Source: a virus. From it: a stretch of DNA of 34,444 bases. Made by a program: the position numbers and the translations under genes. The DNA lies in IMG/VR virus record IMGVR_UViG_3300027759_000246, positions 1 through 34,444 of that record. One strand, written 5' to 3'. Shown here in pieces: positions 16,431 to 25,284 of the stretch (position 1 is the first letter of the stretch; every line of letters starts with the position of its first letter). The notes beneath the pieces were generated by a model. The model saw nothing but the letters and a program-made list of their open reading frames with translations. It searched no databases and was not told the DNA's origin.

Positions 16431-17762
16431 ATGCCGTCCATCTTTACTGAAAATCTTCGTGTCTATAATGCTGAACAGTTCAAACAGTCAATCTCTGATG
16501 TGGGACCGACTAATATCTATTTGACATTTGGTAGAACTAGACCTTGGGATAATGAGAGTGTTCCACCTCAGGCCAACTCATCTGTTGAAGGGTTCAATGA
16601 TGTATGGAGAAACATGATCGGTGCAAAACTGGTCACAGGTAATGATGTTCGCCATGCTATTCCTAGACGCGATTGGACCTCAGGTACAACTTATGCTATG
16701 TATGATAACGAAGAACAGGTTGGATATCTATTTTCTGATAATGTATCTTTTTTCGTTGTCACATCGGATTGGAATGTATACAAGTGTCTGATGAATAACT
16801 ATGGTAAACCATCGACGGTCATGCCAACTCAGACCATTCTGAACTCACCTGTTAAAGAATCTGATGGTTATATTTGGAAGTATATGTATACTGTTGCGGC
16901 TGAAGAAAGACTTAGATTTACAACCAGTGCATATATTCCTGTTAGAACACTGGTCAATAATAACAACTCGATGCAGTGGAGAGTCCAACAAGCCGCAAGA
17001 GAAGGCACTATTGATGTTGTAGAGGTGATCAGCGGTGGTTCTGGTTACATGAATGCTAATACGATCATTGTCACTATTACTGGTGATGGTCTCGGCGCTC
17101 AAGCATTTGCTAGTATCAATACTATATCAAATACAGTTAATACTGTTACAATCACAAATCCAGGTACCAATTATACATATGGTTTCGTTGATATTGTTGA
17201 TTCAGGAACAGGAGCTAATGCTATTGCTAAACCTCGCATTCCTCCTCCAGGTGGTCATGGTAGTGACCCTATGAGAGAATTAGGTGGTTCATATATCATT
17301 ATCAATCCGAGAATCATTAGAACTGAAGATGGTCAGTTACCTGTCACGAACGAGTTCAGACAGATTTCTATCTTGCAAGACCCTCATGAAAGAGTTGCAG
17401 ATAACGTAGCTAATTCTCTAGTCTATACACAGACAACTAGAATGATCCTAAGTACCGGTTCAGTGGACTATTACCATGATGAAACGGTCTATCAAGGTTC
17501 ATCTCTAGCTGAAGCATTATTTACAGGTATCGTATGTGCATGGGATGCTCCAAATAATTTCATTCAATTAACAAATACAACAGGAACTCCGGCAGCGGAC
17601 GTTCTTGTTGGTGCTAATAGTGCGGCAGCCCGATTCGTCGAATCTATTACAGATAAAGAACTAAAAGACTACTCAGGTCATCTACTATATACCGATAATA
17701 TCAGTCCTATCACTCGTGCAAACGATCAGACCGAGGACTTTAAGATCGTATTGAAATTCTAA
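16431..17762 (+). CDS. gp8: gp8-like baseplate wedge protein
   Basis: A 443-residue protein in the gp8 position (T4 gp8 is 334 residues and dimeric). The N-terminal half is diagnostic: IYLTFGRTRPWDNE, WRNMIGAKLV, HAIPRRDWTSGTTYAMYD, VYKCLMNNYGKPS and SDGYIWKYMYTVAAEERLRF. The extra length is mainly a Gly-rich module at residues about 194-273 (VISGGSGYMNA and ITNPGTNYTYGF), also found in gp6 and gp7. An AGGAT site lies just ahead of the ATG and a late promoter just before that. Confidence 0.88.
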   Translation: MPSIFTENLRVYNAEQFKQSISDVGPTNIYLTFGRTRPWDNESVPPQANSSVEGFNDVWRNMIGAKLVTGNDVRHAIPRRDWTSGTTYAMYDNEEQVGYLFSDNVSFFVVTSDWNVYKCLMNNYGKPSTVMPTQTILNSPVKESDGYIWKYMYTVAAEERLRFTTSAYIPVRTLVNNNNSMQWRVQQAAREGTIDVVEVISGGSGYMNANTIIVTITGDGLGAQAFASINTISNTVNTVTITNPGTNYTYGFVDIVDSGTGANAIAKPRIPPPGGHGSDPMRELGGSYIIINPRIIRTEDGQLPVTNEFRQISILQDPHERVADNVANSLVYTQTTRMILSTGSVDYYHDETVYQGSSLAEALFTGIVCAWDAPNNFIQLTNTTGTPAADVLVGANSAAARFVESITDKELKDYSGHLLYTDNISPITRANDQTEDFKIVLKF

Positions 17763-17779
17763 AAAGGAACGATAAGAAA

Positions 17780-20700
17780 ATGGTTGATCCAGTATTAACA
17801 GCCGCACAGAACGCCTCTGGGAACACTACGAATCTAGGAAACACGGGGTTAACGACTAACTTTAACGTCACACCCTATTATGATGATTATGATCCCAATG
17901 ATCAGTATTATAGAATCTTGTATAAACCAGGATTTGCAGTGCAGGCTCGTGAACTCACTCAGATGCAATCAATGTTGCAGAGCCAAATCTATAGAATGGG
18001 TCGGCATGTATTCAAAGATGGTACTATTGTTCTTCCAGGTGGTTTTCGCGTTCGCACCAATGCTGGTGAGAAAAAAGGTGAACCCATCGACTATGTTAAG
18101 ATTAAGACAACGAATGCTTCAAACGTTTCTGTGAATGTTAATGATCTTGTTGGTTCAACGCTTACTGGTGCAACCAGCAATATTAAAGCCTATGTTATTG
18201 ATGTGGCCGATAGCGATGGTACAACACAAAATACAAAGACAGTCTACGTCAGCTATATGAGTGCGTCATCCGTTGATTCAAATGTTCGCACATTTCTTGC
18301 TGGAGAAACTCTAACAAGTGCAAATAATGGTGGTGCTATTGTTCTCGATAGTGATCCTGTAGCCAACACAGGATATGCTGGTTGGTTCCAGATTCAAGAA
18401 GGTGTTTACTTTGCTAAAGAACATTTCATCTATTTCCCAACTCAGTCGGTGGTTCTTGACCGCTACAATCCTAATCCAACCTGTAAGGTTGGCTTCATTG
18501 TATCAGAAGAAATTGTCAACTATAACCAAGATTCAAATCTTCTTGACCCCGCTCTTGAAGCATCTAACTATTCTGCCCCAGGTGCTGACCGATTTAAACT
18601 TGCATCAACACTTAGCGTTCTAAGTATTGATGATGCAGCCGGTCTACCAGATTTCGTGACATTGTTTACCATTAAAGATGGTATTATGCAAATATCTCGT
18701 GAAAAGACTGATTATAACATACTTGGTGATGCTATTGCTGAAAGAACCTATAATGAGTCAGGCGATTATGTTGTTCGCGGACTTAACGTTCAGGTTCAAG
18801 AGCATGATCGTGTAGAATCTCCTGTCAATAACCAAGGGAGATATGCTAACGGTAACAATCAACTTCTTATTGTTAACGTAGATCCGGGTATTGGCTATGT
18901 TAAAGGTTATCAGATCAGCAACCAAGACATTGTTTCTATCGAAGTTGAAAAACCTACAGAATATAACAATGTCGCATCTCAGATCACATCAACTTCGATG
19001 GGTCAATATCTAAGAGTTAATGAAGCTGTCGGTTCATGGCAACTCGATCAAGGTGCTAGAGTTAACTTTTATGATGTGGTTCAGAAAAGAATCACTAATA
19101 ATGATGTGACAACAGGTCAAAAATGGTCAGTTGGTGCCCAGACTGGTAACCTTATCGGTTCCGCTGTCGTTAACTCTGTCCAGTATACGGGTTCAGGCAC
19201 CCTTGGCTATGACGCTCAATATGATATCTTCTTATCAGATATCAAGATGATCGGCGCTAATAGCACAGCAAACATTCGAAGCCTGTATTATGATAACACT
19301 CCACACTCAGATGTTGGTGCTGACGTTGTTGGTGCAAGTAATTCAACATCAAATACTACGCTCAGAGGTCTTGATCAAGCAGCATTACTTTATTATGTAG
19401 GATCAAACTCTGTAAAAACTGCTAGAGATATTAATGGTAATCCTACTACAATCTATAACTTCAATAGAACTGACGGTATTGCGGCGGCTCTGACATTCAG
19501 CACAAGCGGTACAACAACTATCACTCTTTCGGGCAACACAACTTCCCAGATTCCATATGGAACTGTAGCGTCATTGTCACAGGCCGATAAGACACAAGAT
19601 TTCTTAGTGACACTGAATCAGACCTTTAATATTGGACCTCTCTGGTCAGCAACTATAACATCAAACGGTACAAGATATCTAACTAGTGCTAATGCTAACT
19701 TCACTAGAATGAATGTCGGTGATAAGATCGAACTTGCAGGAAACCCAAATACATGGTATATCTCAGCTATCTCTGATGATAATCATATCATGGTATCAAA
19801 CACAGTTCCTTCATATGCTTCAGGCAATCTTGCTTTCAAAGCCTACAAGACCGGCGACATTATCAATATGTCAGGTAAAGGTGTGCTTGTTGGTACTGAA
19901 AGAAATATTGCCGCAACACCGACTAGCCTCGCATTTGATCTGAAAGAAACTTTCCCATCAACTGTAGCGGCCACAATCACATATCAGATTGCATCAAAAC
20001 AGTCTACAGAAGTTGCTAAAATCTTGAAACCAAACCGCTTCGTCAAGATTAACTGCTCAACGGCAGGTACATCTGGACCATTCTCTCTTGGTTTTGCTGA
20101 TGTGTATCGGATTCGTAATGTTATTAAGAAAACTGGTTCAGCACCGAGTTCACTATCTGATGGTACAAACGTAACTAGATACTTCACTCTCGACAATGGT
20201 CAGAAAGATACTTTCTATGATATTGCCAAGCTGAAGAAATTTAATGGCTACACTCTCGGCGCCACAGACTTCTTGCTAATCGAACTCGATTACTTCGAAC
20301 CAAGTTTCTCAGGTCGTGCAGGTTTCTTCACTGTAGATTCATATCCAATTCAGGATAATGATGCTAATAGTTCAAATTCAACTATCAGAACCGAAAATAT
20401 TCCACTATACATCTCACCAACTACTGGTCAGAAGTATGACTTGCGTAATAACATCGACTTCAGACCTATTAAGGCTGCAACTGCTACCGATACAACTGTT
20501 GTCGCTTCTGCTACAATCAATCCATCATCTAACTCATCTACATATAGCTTCGGCGCAAGTGGTCTAAAATTCCCTGTGCCTTCAACCGAAGTTATCTATG
20601 ATTACTCATACTATCTCGGTAGAAAAGATGTTGTTATAGGCACAAAAAATAATAGATTTGCTGTTGTTAAAGGTGCATCATCAGCGACTCCATTGATTCC

Positions 20701-23700
20701 AGAAACATCCGATAACAATATGATTCTTGCGGTTATCAATGTTCCTCCATATCCAACTGTATCACCAACATATGGTAATAATCTTGGTAGAAGAGACCTT
20801 GCCTGTTCTGTTCAGAAGGCCTCAAATCGTAGATATACCATGCGTGATATTGGTGTTCTAGAAAATAGAATCAAAAACCTTGAGTATTATACAGGGTTAA
20901 CGATGCTTGAAAAAGATGCATTGAATCTGAAGATCACTGACGATGCGGGTAATGATCGTTTCAAAAACGGTATCTTCTTAGACACATTTAAGGACACCTC
21001 GCTCTCTGCTAAAGGTGCGAATCCAGATTTTAGAATTGTTGTTGATCCTAATGAATTGAGCCTTGTGCCTCTATATGTTCAAGAATCATGGAAGCACGAA
21101 TATCTTTCAGGCTCTACAACTGGTACGGCTGTTGCTGTTAATAATAATATCATAACCTTTGCATATACAGAAACTTCACAGTTCGTGCAACCAAAAGTTA
21201 CTGATCATAGATTGCTTGAAAGAGGTACGTTCCTTTATAGAGGAGCATTAAATATTCTTCCAAATCAAGATATGTGGATTGATACGACTTATGCTCCTGA
21301 TGAAATAGTTAAAATTGAAGCAAATAACTCCGGACTAAGTATCAGTGTAGGCAATTCAGCAAACGGCTGGACTGATGATAAAGACGCACAGGTCACTAAG
21401 AGTCTTCTGAATACCGACTGGGAATCTTGGAAACAACACATTACTGGTTATAAGCTCTATAAAGGTGAAGGCGCTTCTAAGGTTCTTTATGGAACGTATG
21501 CAAATGAAGAAGAGGCTAGGGACGCTGCCGCTACTTGGACAACAAAACAAAATCAAGGTTCGGCCACACTCGAAACACTTTATTATAATGATAGAATTGG
21601 CACAAGCTACTACGCCAACTATAGCACAGATGATGCCGCCGGCTCATATAAGATGATCTCAAGCACGAAGATTCCATATATTAGACCTCAGACACTCTAT
21701 GTTATAGGTGTAGGTCTGAAACCTTATAGTAAAGTCAAAGTATTCTTTGATGGCGTTAGCGTATCTGCTTATTGCAGGCCTTTGACCTACAAACAATTCG
21801 CGGTGCTTGCGGCCGGTTATTCGCCTATTGTAGGTGAATATTATGGAAGTCTTGGTGATCCGCTAATTGTTGATGATATTGGAAGAACTTTCTTTGAGTT
21901 CCATCTCACACAGGATGGTCCTCGTTTTAGAACTGGCGAAAGACGACTGTATGTTCTCGATGGTGATCAGATTGATCCTCAGCAAATCTCAGCCGAACTC
22001 GATGCATCTACAACCGCATCCGGTATCTTCGTTGCTGATGGTACTGCTCAGACATTACAGAGAACAGTCTATTCAACGTCAGGTTATGAAAGAACATATG
22101 GACCTGCATATGACAGGGCAAAAGAAGAATCTTCATATGCGGTTATGCCTAATACATGGACACCACCACCCAAGCATGGTCACTGTTGCTTCAATCCAGA
22201 AGCTAAGGTTCTCATGGCTGACAAGACATGGAAAGCTATCCAAGATATTGTAGAAGGTGAAAAAGTTCTTGGTGATAATGGTCAGGTCAATACTGTTCAG
22301 AAGGTTAATGCACCTCGTATCGAAGATAGAAAACTGATCAAATTTGAAGGTATTGATGGTACCACATTCTTCTCAACCGATGATCACTTGTTTATGACCG
22401 ACAAAGGTTGGAAAACATGGGATATTGAGGCTGTTAAGAAGTCTTATGATGATGGATTCAAGATCGATTATGTGTTCTTGGAAAATGACAACAAGACATG
22501 CAGCATCGACCATAATGACAAACTGAAAGTTATTAAACCTGAAACTCTATCTTATGACTTCGTTCCTTATGAAGGTGAGATAGGTATGCATGGTTATACC
22601 TCAGAAGATTTGGTCTATGACTTGACTCTTGACGGTAATATGACCTATATCGTTGAAGGTTATGTCGTTCATAACTGTTGCGTAGCATATGTTGTGTTCA
22701 TCAAAGCACCTGATGAAGAAGAAGGTATATTCGTAACAAGTATGGATGTATTCATACATTCCAAATCTACAACAAGAGGCCTATGGTTTGAAATCAGGGA
22801 AGTTGATAAGGGTGGAGGTATTACACCTACAACAATTCCAGGAAGTTCGGTACACTATGAGAATGCAGATATCGTCGTTTCACCAAACGGTAAAGATAGC
22901 CCAATGCATGTTGTGTTCCCAAGACCAGTATTCTTGTTCAAGGACACCAACTATGCATTTATCGTCCATTCCGATAGCCCAAGCCCGCTTGACGTTGATC
23001 CTGACACTTCAATCTGGATCTCTAGACTTGGTGAGACTGATATTAACACTGGTCAGAAGGTATCTGATAGGCAAGCTACAGGTACATTCTATCAGACACT
23101 CAATAACCGCTCATGGGATCTAATTGATGGTCTAGACTTGACCTGCAACATCTATAGAGCCGTGTTCCCGAAAGATACTACAGCCAACTTCATCATTGGT
23201 AATGAACCAGTCGAAAAGTTCTTCATGGCCAATGCTTCTACTTCACTGAGTGGTAAAGTTGGTAGCTGGTTTACAACAGGTGATACTCTGACTGTAACTG
23301 GTGCTAACGGAACTATCGCTCTAACAGATAGAGTTCAAGGCAATACCTCAGTAGCTAATGCTAACGGTAATGTCGTAAATGTTATTAGTGCGACACAGTT
23401 TGCTGTATCTAAAACAAGATATCAGATTGGTGAGAAAGTAAACATCTACTATTCATCAAATAGCACATACAAGTGTTCTGCTACTGTTACAGCCATCTCA
23501 AACAGTTCAGCTAAGTTGTCTTACTATAATGAATCGGCCTCTAGTATCTACGGTGAGTTTAAAAATTCTACTGGCGGATTCAAAGTAGGTTCTGTGATTA
23601 GTGATATGATAGAAGGTACTACATATAGTGCCCAAGTAACTACTATTGATGATTATGCATATGGCGCCTTCAGTTATGAGCCAACTGTTCTCGACTTTGT

Positions 23701-24415
23701 TAAGACAAATATAAAATATGAAATGAGAACATATGCTAACGGTTCAACCTCAGTAGGCAGCTATAATTATATCAGCCCTTCTGATACAACATATCTCTCT
23801 GATGAAAGGTCACTCTATAGCAGAACAAATGAATTGATCAATATTGGTGGTAACAAGTCAAACCAAATCAGAGTGACTCTTATCACAAACTCTGAATATG
23901 TTTCACCCGTATATGACCTAGATACTTCACATACAATTTTCTTAGATAGTCAGATTAACTCAGACTACTCAGGTGAAGATGGAAAATCTGGTGGTAATGC
24001 CATCAATAAATACATCTCACAGATTGTAACTCTTGCTGATGGTCAAGATGCGGAAGACCTGAAGGTCTATCTGACAGCATATAGACCACCAAATACAGAT
24101 GTTAAGGTCTATGTCAAGTTGCTTCATGCAAGTGATACCGATCCTTTCGACCAGAAATACTGGATTGAAATGACCAAAAATGGTACTGGCGAGTCATTAT
24201 ATTCATCTATCTCCGATAGAAATAACTTCAGAGAGTTTGTATATAACTTACCAACCTCAGTAATGGTCGGACCTGATGGGCAATCTCAATATACTAGCAA
24301 TGGTATAGCGTTTAACGGCTACAAACAGTTCGCTGTTAAAGTTGTATTGCTTGGCGACAACTCAGCCGTCTATCCAAGAGTTGCTGATTTGAGATGTATC
24401 GCGGTACAGATGTAA
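17780..24415 (+). CDS. Giant tail structural protein (DUF4815-type N-terminus) containing an in-frame intein
   Basis: A 2211-codon open frame, the largest gene here and probably a peripheral baseplate or fibre-attachment protein. Residues 25-95 (FNVTPYYDDYDPNDQYYRILYKPG-type region, then QARELTQMQSMLQSQIYRMG) match the DUF4815 family of T4-like aquatic phages. Residues about 627-694 resemble the C-terminus of gp7. Residues 1470-1632 form an intein-like domain listed separately. After it comes GIFVTSMDVFIHSK, a region I recognise from tail proteins of related phages where it follows a VAQ-type motif. The C-terminus (SPVYDLDTSH, ISQIVTLADG, FAVKVVLL and VADLRCIAVQM) also fits that family. If the intein splices, the mature product is 2048 residues. 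AAAGGA lies 11 bases before the ATG. Confidence 0.82.
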   Translation: MVDPVLTAAQNASGNTTNLGNTGLTTNFNVTPYYDDYDPNDQYYRILYKPGFAVQARELTQMQSMLQSQIYRMGRHVFKDGTIVLPGGFRVRTNAGEKKGEPIDYVKIKTTNASNVSVNVNDLVGSTLTGATSNIKAYVIDVADSDGTTQNTKTVYVSYMSASSVDSNVRTFLAGETLTSANNGGAIVLDSDPVANTGYAGWFQIQEGVYFAKEHFIYFPTQSVVLDRYNPNPTCKVGFIVSEEIVNYNQDSNLLDPALEASNYSAPGADRFKLASTLSVLSIDDAAGLPDFVTLFTIKDGIMQISREKTDYNILGDAIAERTYNESGDYVVRGLNVQVQEHDRVESPVNNQGRYANGNNQLLIVNVDPGIGYVKGYQISNQDIVSIEVEKPTEYNNVASQITSTSMGQYLRVNEAVGSWQLDQGARVNFYDVVQKRITNNDVTTGQKWSVGAQTGNLIGSAVVNSVQYTGSGTLGYDAQYDIFLSDIKMIGANSTANIRSLYYDNTPHSDVGADVVGASNSTSNTTLRGLDQAALLYYVGSNSVKTARDINGNPTTIYNFNRTDGIAAALTFSTSGTTTITLSGNTTSQIPYGTVASLSQADKTQDFLVTLNQTFNIGPLWSATITSNGTRYLTSANANFTRMNVGDKIELAGNPNTWYISAISDDNHIMVSNTVPSYASGNLAFKAYKTGDIINMSGKGVLVGTERNIAATPTSLAFDLKETFPSTVAATITYQIASKQSTEVAKILKPNRFVKINCSTAGTSGPFSLGFADVYRIRNVIKKTGSAPSSLSDGTNVTRYFTLDNGQKDTFYDIAKLKKFNGYTLGATDFLLIELDYFEPSFSGRAGFFTVDSYPIQDNDANSSNSTIRTENIPLYISPTTGQKYDLRNNIDFRPIKAATATDTTVVASATINPSSNSSTYSFGASGLKFPVPSTEVIYDYSYYLGRKDVVIGTKNNRFAVVKGASSATPLIPETSDNNMILAVINVPPYPTVSPTYGNNLGRRDLACSVQKASNRRYTMRDIGVLENRIKNLEYYTGLTMLEKDALNLKITDDAGNDRFKNGIFLDTFKDTSLSAKGANPDFRIVVDPNELSLVPLYVQESWKHEYLSGSTTGTAVAVNNNIITFAYTETSQFVQPKVTDHRLLERGTFLYRGALNILPNQDMWIDTTYAPDEIVKIEANNSGLSISVGNSANGWTDDKDAQVTKSLLNTDWESWKQHITGYKLYKGEGASKVLYGTYANEEEARDAAATWTTKQNQGSATLETLYYNDRIGTSYYANYSTDDAAGSYKMISSTKIPYIRPQTLYVIGVGLKPYSKVKVFFDGVSVSAYCRPLTYKQFAVLAAGYSPIVGEYYGSLGDPLIVDDIGRTFFEFHLTQDGPRFRTGERRLYVLDGDQIDPQQISAELDASTTASGIFVADGTAQTLQRTVYSTSGYERTYGPAYDRAKEESSYAVMPNTWTPPPKHGHCCFNPEAKVLMADKTWKAIQDIVEGEKVLGDNGQVNTVQKVNAPRIEDRKLIKFEGIDGTTFFSTDDHLFMTDKGWKTWDIEAVKKSYDDGFKIDYVFLENDNKTCSIDHNDKLKVIKPETLSYDFVPYEGEIGMHGYTSEDLVYDLTLDGNMTYIVEGYVVHNCCVAYVVFIKAPDEEEGIFVTSMDVFIHSKSTTRGLWFEIREVDKGGGITPTTIPGSSVHYENADIVVSPNGKDSPMHVVFPRPVFLFKDTNYAFIVHSDSPSPLDVDPDTSIWISRLGETDINTGQKVSDRQATGTFYQTLNNRSWDLIDGLDLTCNIYRAVFPKDTTANFIIGNEPVEKFFMANASTSLSGKVGSWFTTGDTLTVTGANGTIALTDRVQGNTSVANANGNVVNVISATQFAVSKTRYQIGEKVNIYYSSNSTYKCSATVTAISNSSAKLSYYNESASSIYGEFKNSTGGFKVGSVISDMIEGTTYSAQVTTIDDYAYGAFSYEPTVLDFVKTNIKYEMRTYANGSTSVGSYNYISPSDTTYLSDERSLYSRTNELINIGGNKSNQIRVTLITNSEYVSPVYDLDTSHTIFLDSQINSDYSGEDGKSGGNAINKYISQIVTLADGQDAEDLKVYLTAYRPPNTDVKVYVKLLHASDTDPFDQKYWIEMTKNGTGESLYSSISDRNNFREFVYNLPTSVMVGPDGQSQYTSNGIAFNGYKQFAVKVVLLGDNSAVYPRVADLRCIAVQM
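22187..22675 (+). other. Mini-intein (Hint domain, 163 residues, no homing endonuclease)
   Basis: Protein-splicing domain inside the tail protein, residues 1470-1632. All expected splicing positions are visible. Intein residue Cys1 starts block A (CFNPEAKVLMAD). Block B has T64-D65-D66-H67 (the TxxH motif) in FFSTDDHLF. Block F reads VYDLTLDGNMTYIVEG, and block G ends VVHN with penultimate His162, terminal Asn163 and a Cys at +1. The space between blocks B and F is about 75 residues, with no LAGLIDADG or HNH motif, so it is a minimal intein. The flanks are HGHC before Cys1 and CCVAYVVF after Asn163. Because Cys1 is preceded by another Cys, the boundary could be one residue earlier. A cleaving rather than splicing Hint domain is the main alternative. 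Confidence 0.87.
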
Positions 24416-24424
24416 GGTGTGATT

Positions 24425-24622
24425 ATGAGTATTAAGACTGATGTTCCTGGTGTCTATAAAGATGGTGAGGGAGTTCTTATAAATAAAGATAACGAAGCCC
24501 TTCGCGCTTATAGACACCAGAAAATGCAACGAAATAAGTATGTTGAGATTGAAGAAGAGGTGAAGGTCATCAAAAGTGACCTTCACGAGATAAAAGAACT
24601 TCTAAAAGGATTGATAAAGTAA
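24425..24622 (+). CDS. Small coiled-coil protein between tail and adhesin genes
   Basis: A 65-residue protein of unknown function. The N-terminal half (MSIKTDVPGVYKDGEGVLINKDNEAL) is a short polar arm. Residues about 40-65 (VEIEEEVKVIKSDLHEIKELLKGLIK region) have a regular heptad pattern that predicts a coiled coil. An in-frame GTG at 24419 could add two residues, but AAGGTG at 24414-24419 is well spaced for the ATG at 24425. The gene carries a perfect late-promoter box (24478) and a 10-bp hairpin (24560-24586) within its coding sequence. Its stop touches the next start. A small trimerising or adaptor protein is a guess only. Confidence 0.75.
   Translation: MSIKTDVPGVYKDGEGVLINKDNEALRAYRHQKMQRNKYVEIEEEVKVIKSDLHEIKELLKGLIK
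24478..24485 (+). promoter_or_regulatory. Possible intragenic late promoter TATAAATA
   Basis: A perfect box inside the 65-residue gene, 138 bases before the fibre gene at 24623. It could start a separate transcript for the adhesin array. Being in coding sequence of an AT-rich genome, it may also be chance. Confidence 0.35.
24560..24586 (+). repeat. Perfect 10-bp inverted repeat (hairpin) within the 65-residue gene
   Basis: GTGAAGGTCA at 24560-24569 is exactly complementary to TGACCTTCAC at 24577-24586, with a seven-base loop that can close by one further wobble pair. No T run follows, so it is not an ordinary terminator. It could be a processing site or leader structure for the adhesin transcript, lying 36 bases before the next gene. 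Confidence 0.6.
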
Positions 24623-25267
24623 ATGGCAATCGCAAATGTAACGCTTAATGATACGTTCGATGAGTGGAGAACGAAAACTAACCAGCTTATCAATATCTAT
24701 GATGAGACAAATCTTCTTGCGAGATCGTCATACAATGCTACCAATCTGTCTGTTGCAACAGCGGCTAATATTGCGGCTAACATTCTCGTAACAAACACTA
24801 TCTATACAAATATTATCTATACTGCTACGAATACAGCACTACCAATCGTTCTAACATCTAATACACTACTGATTGCTACGATTGGTTCTTATGTCAATAC
24901 AGCGGCTAACAACTTCCTATCTAACTCGAACCTAGGGCTTGCATGGCGTGGTGCCAATACCGCTCAGACAGTTGCTAATCTAGCATTTGATAAGGCCAAC
25001 ACCGCAGGTCTCATCGCTAACCTAGCCTATGACAAAGCTAACACAGGCGGAGGTGGTGGAGGTGGTGTTGGTGGTTACTTCGTAGGTAATGATGGTCGTG
25101 TTGGTGCGGCTAATACGGTCAATAACATCTTCACTATTACAACACCATATCTAAACACTAATGTATACTTCTCAACTGCTGAAAACTCATTCGCTGTTGG
25201 TCCTATCTATTTGAATGCGAATGCTTCAATCACAATCAATACTGGCGCCAGAGTCGTTATTATCTAA
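24623..25267 (+). CDS. Short tail fibre or adhesin protein with ANxA/DKAN repeats
   Basis: A 214-residue probable virion protein. The N-terminus VTLNDTFDEWRTKTNQLI is a pattern I recognise at the start of structural proteins in aquatic T4-like phages, probably an attachment segment. It is followed by Ala/Asn/Thr-rich helix (TAANIAANI). Near residues 112-142 come repeats of the type NLAFDKANTAGLIANLAYDKANT, which look like a trimeric coiled-coil stalk, and then a run of seven Gly residues. The last 60 residues form a beta-rich head ending in SFAVGPIYLNANASITI, shared with the next gene. It starts immediately after the previous stop, with AAAGGA about 12 bases upstream. Confidence 0.7.
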   Translation: MAIANVTLNDTFDEWRTKTNQLINIYDETNLLARSSYNATNLSVATAANIAANILVTNTIYTNIIYTATNTALPIVLTSNTLLIATIGSYVNTAANNFLSNSNLGLAWRGANTAQTVANLAFDKANTAGLIANLAYDKANTGGGGGGGVGGYFVGNDGRVGAANTVNNIFTITTPYLNTNVYFSTAENSFAVGPIYLNANASITINTGARVVII

Positions 25268-25284
25268 AGAGGTTATAGAAACAA

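Noticed and set aside
21867-22253. A 128-codon open frame in another frame across the start of the intein
   Set aside because: It overlaps the well-supported tail gene frame, its product is rich in Met, His and Leu with no known pattern, and it is best seen as a shadow.
22403-22600. A homing endonuclease inside the intein
   Set aside because: The segment between blocks B and F is only about 75 residues and shows no LAGLIDADG, HNH or GIY-YIG motif.
25040-25070. Gly-run DNA (GGAGGTGGTGGAGGTGG-like) as a ribosome site or regulatory element
   Set aside because: It encodes a seven-Gly hinge in the fibre protein and has no start codon at suitable spacing in another gene.
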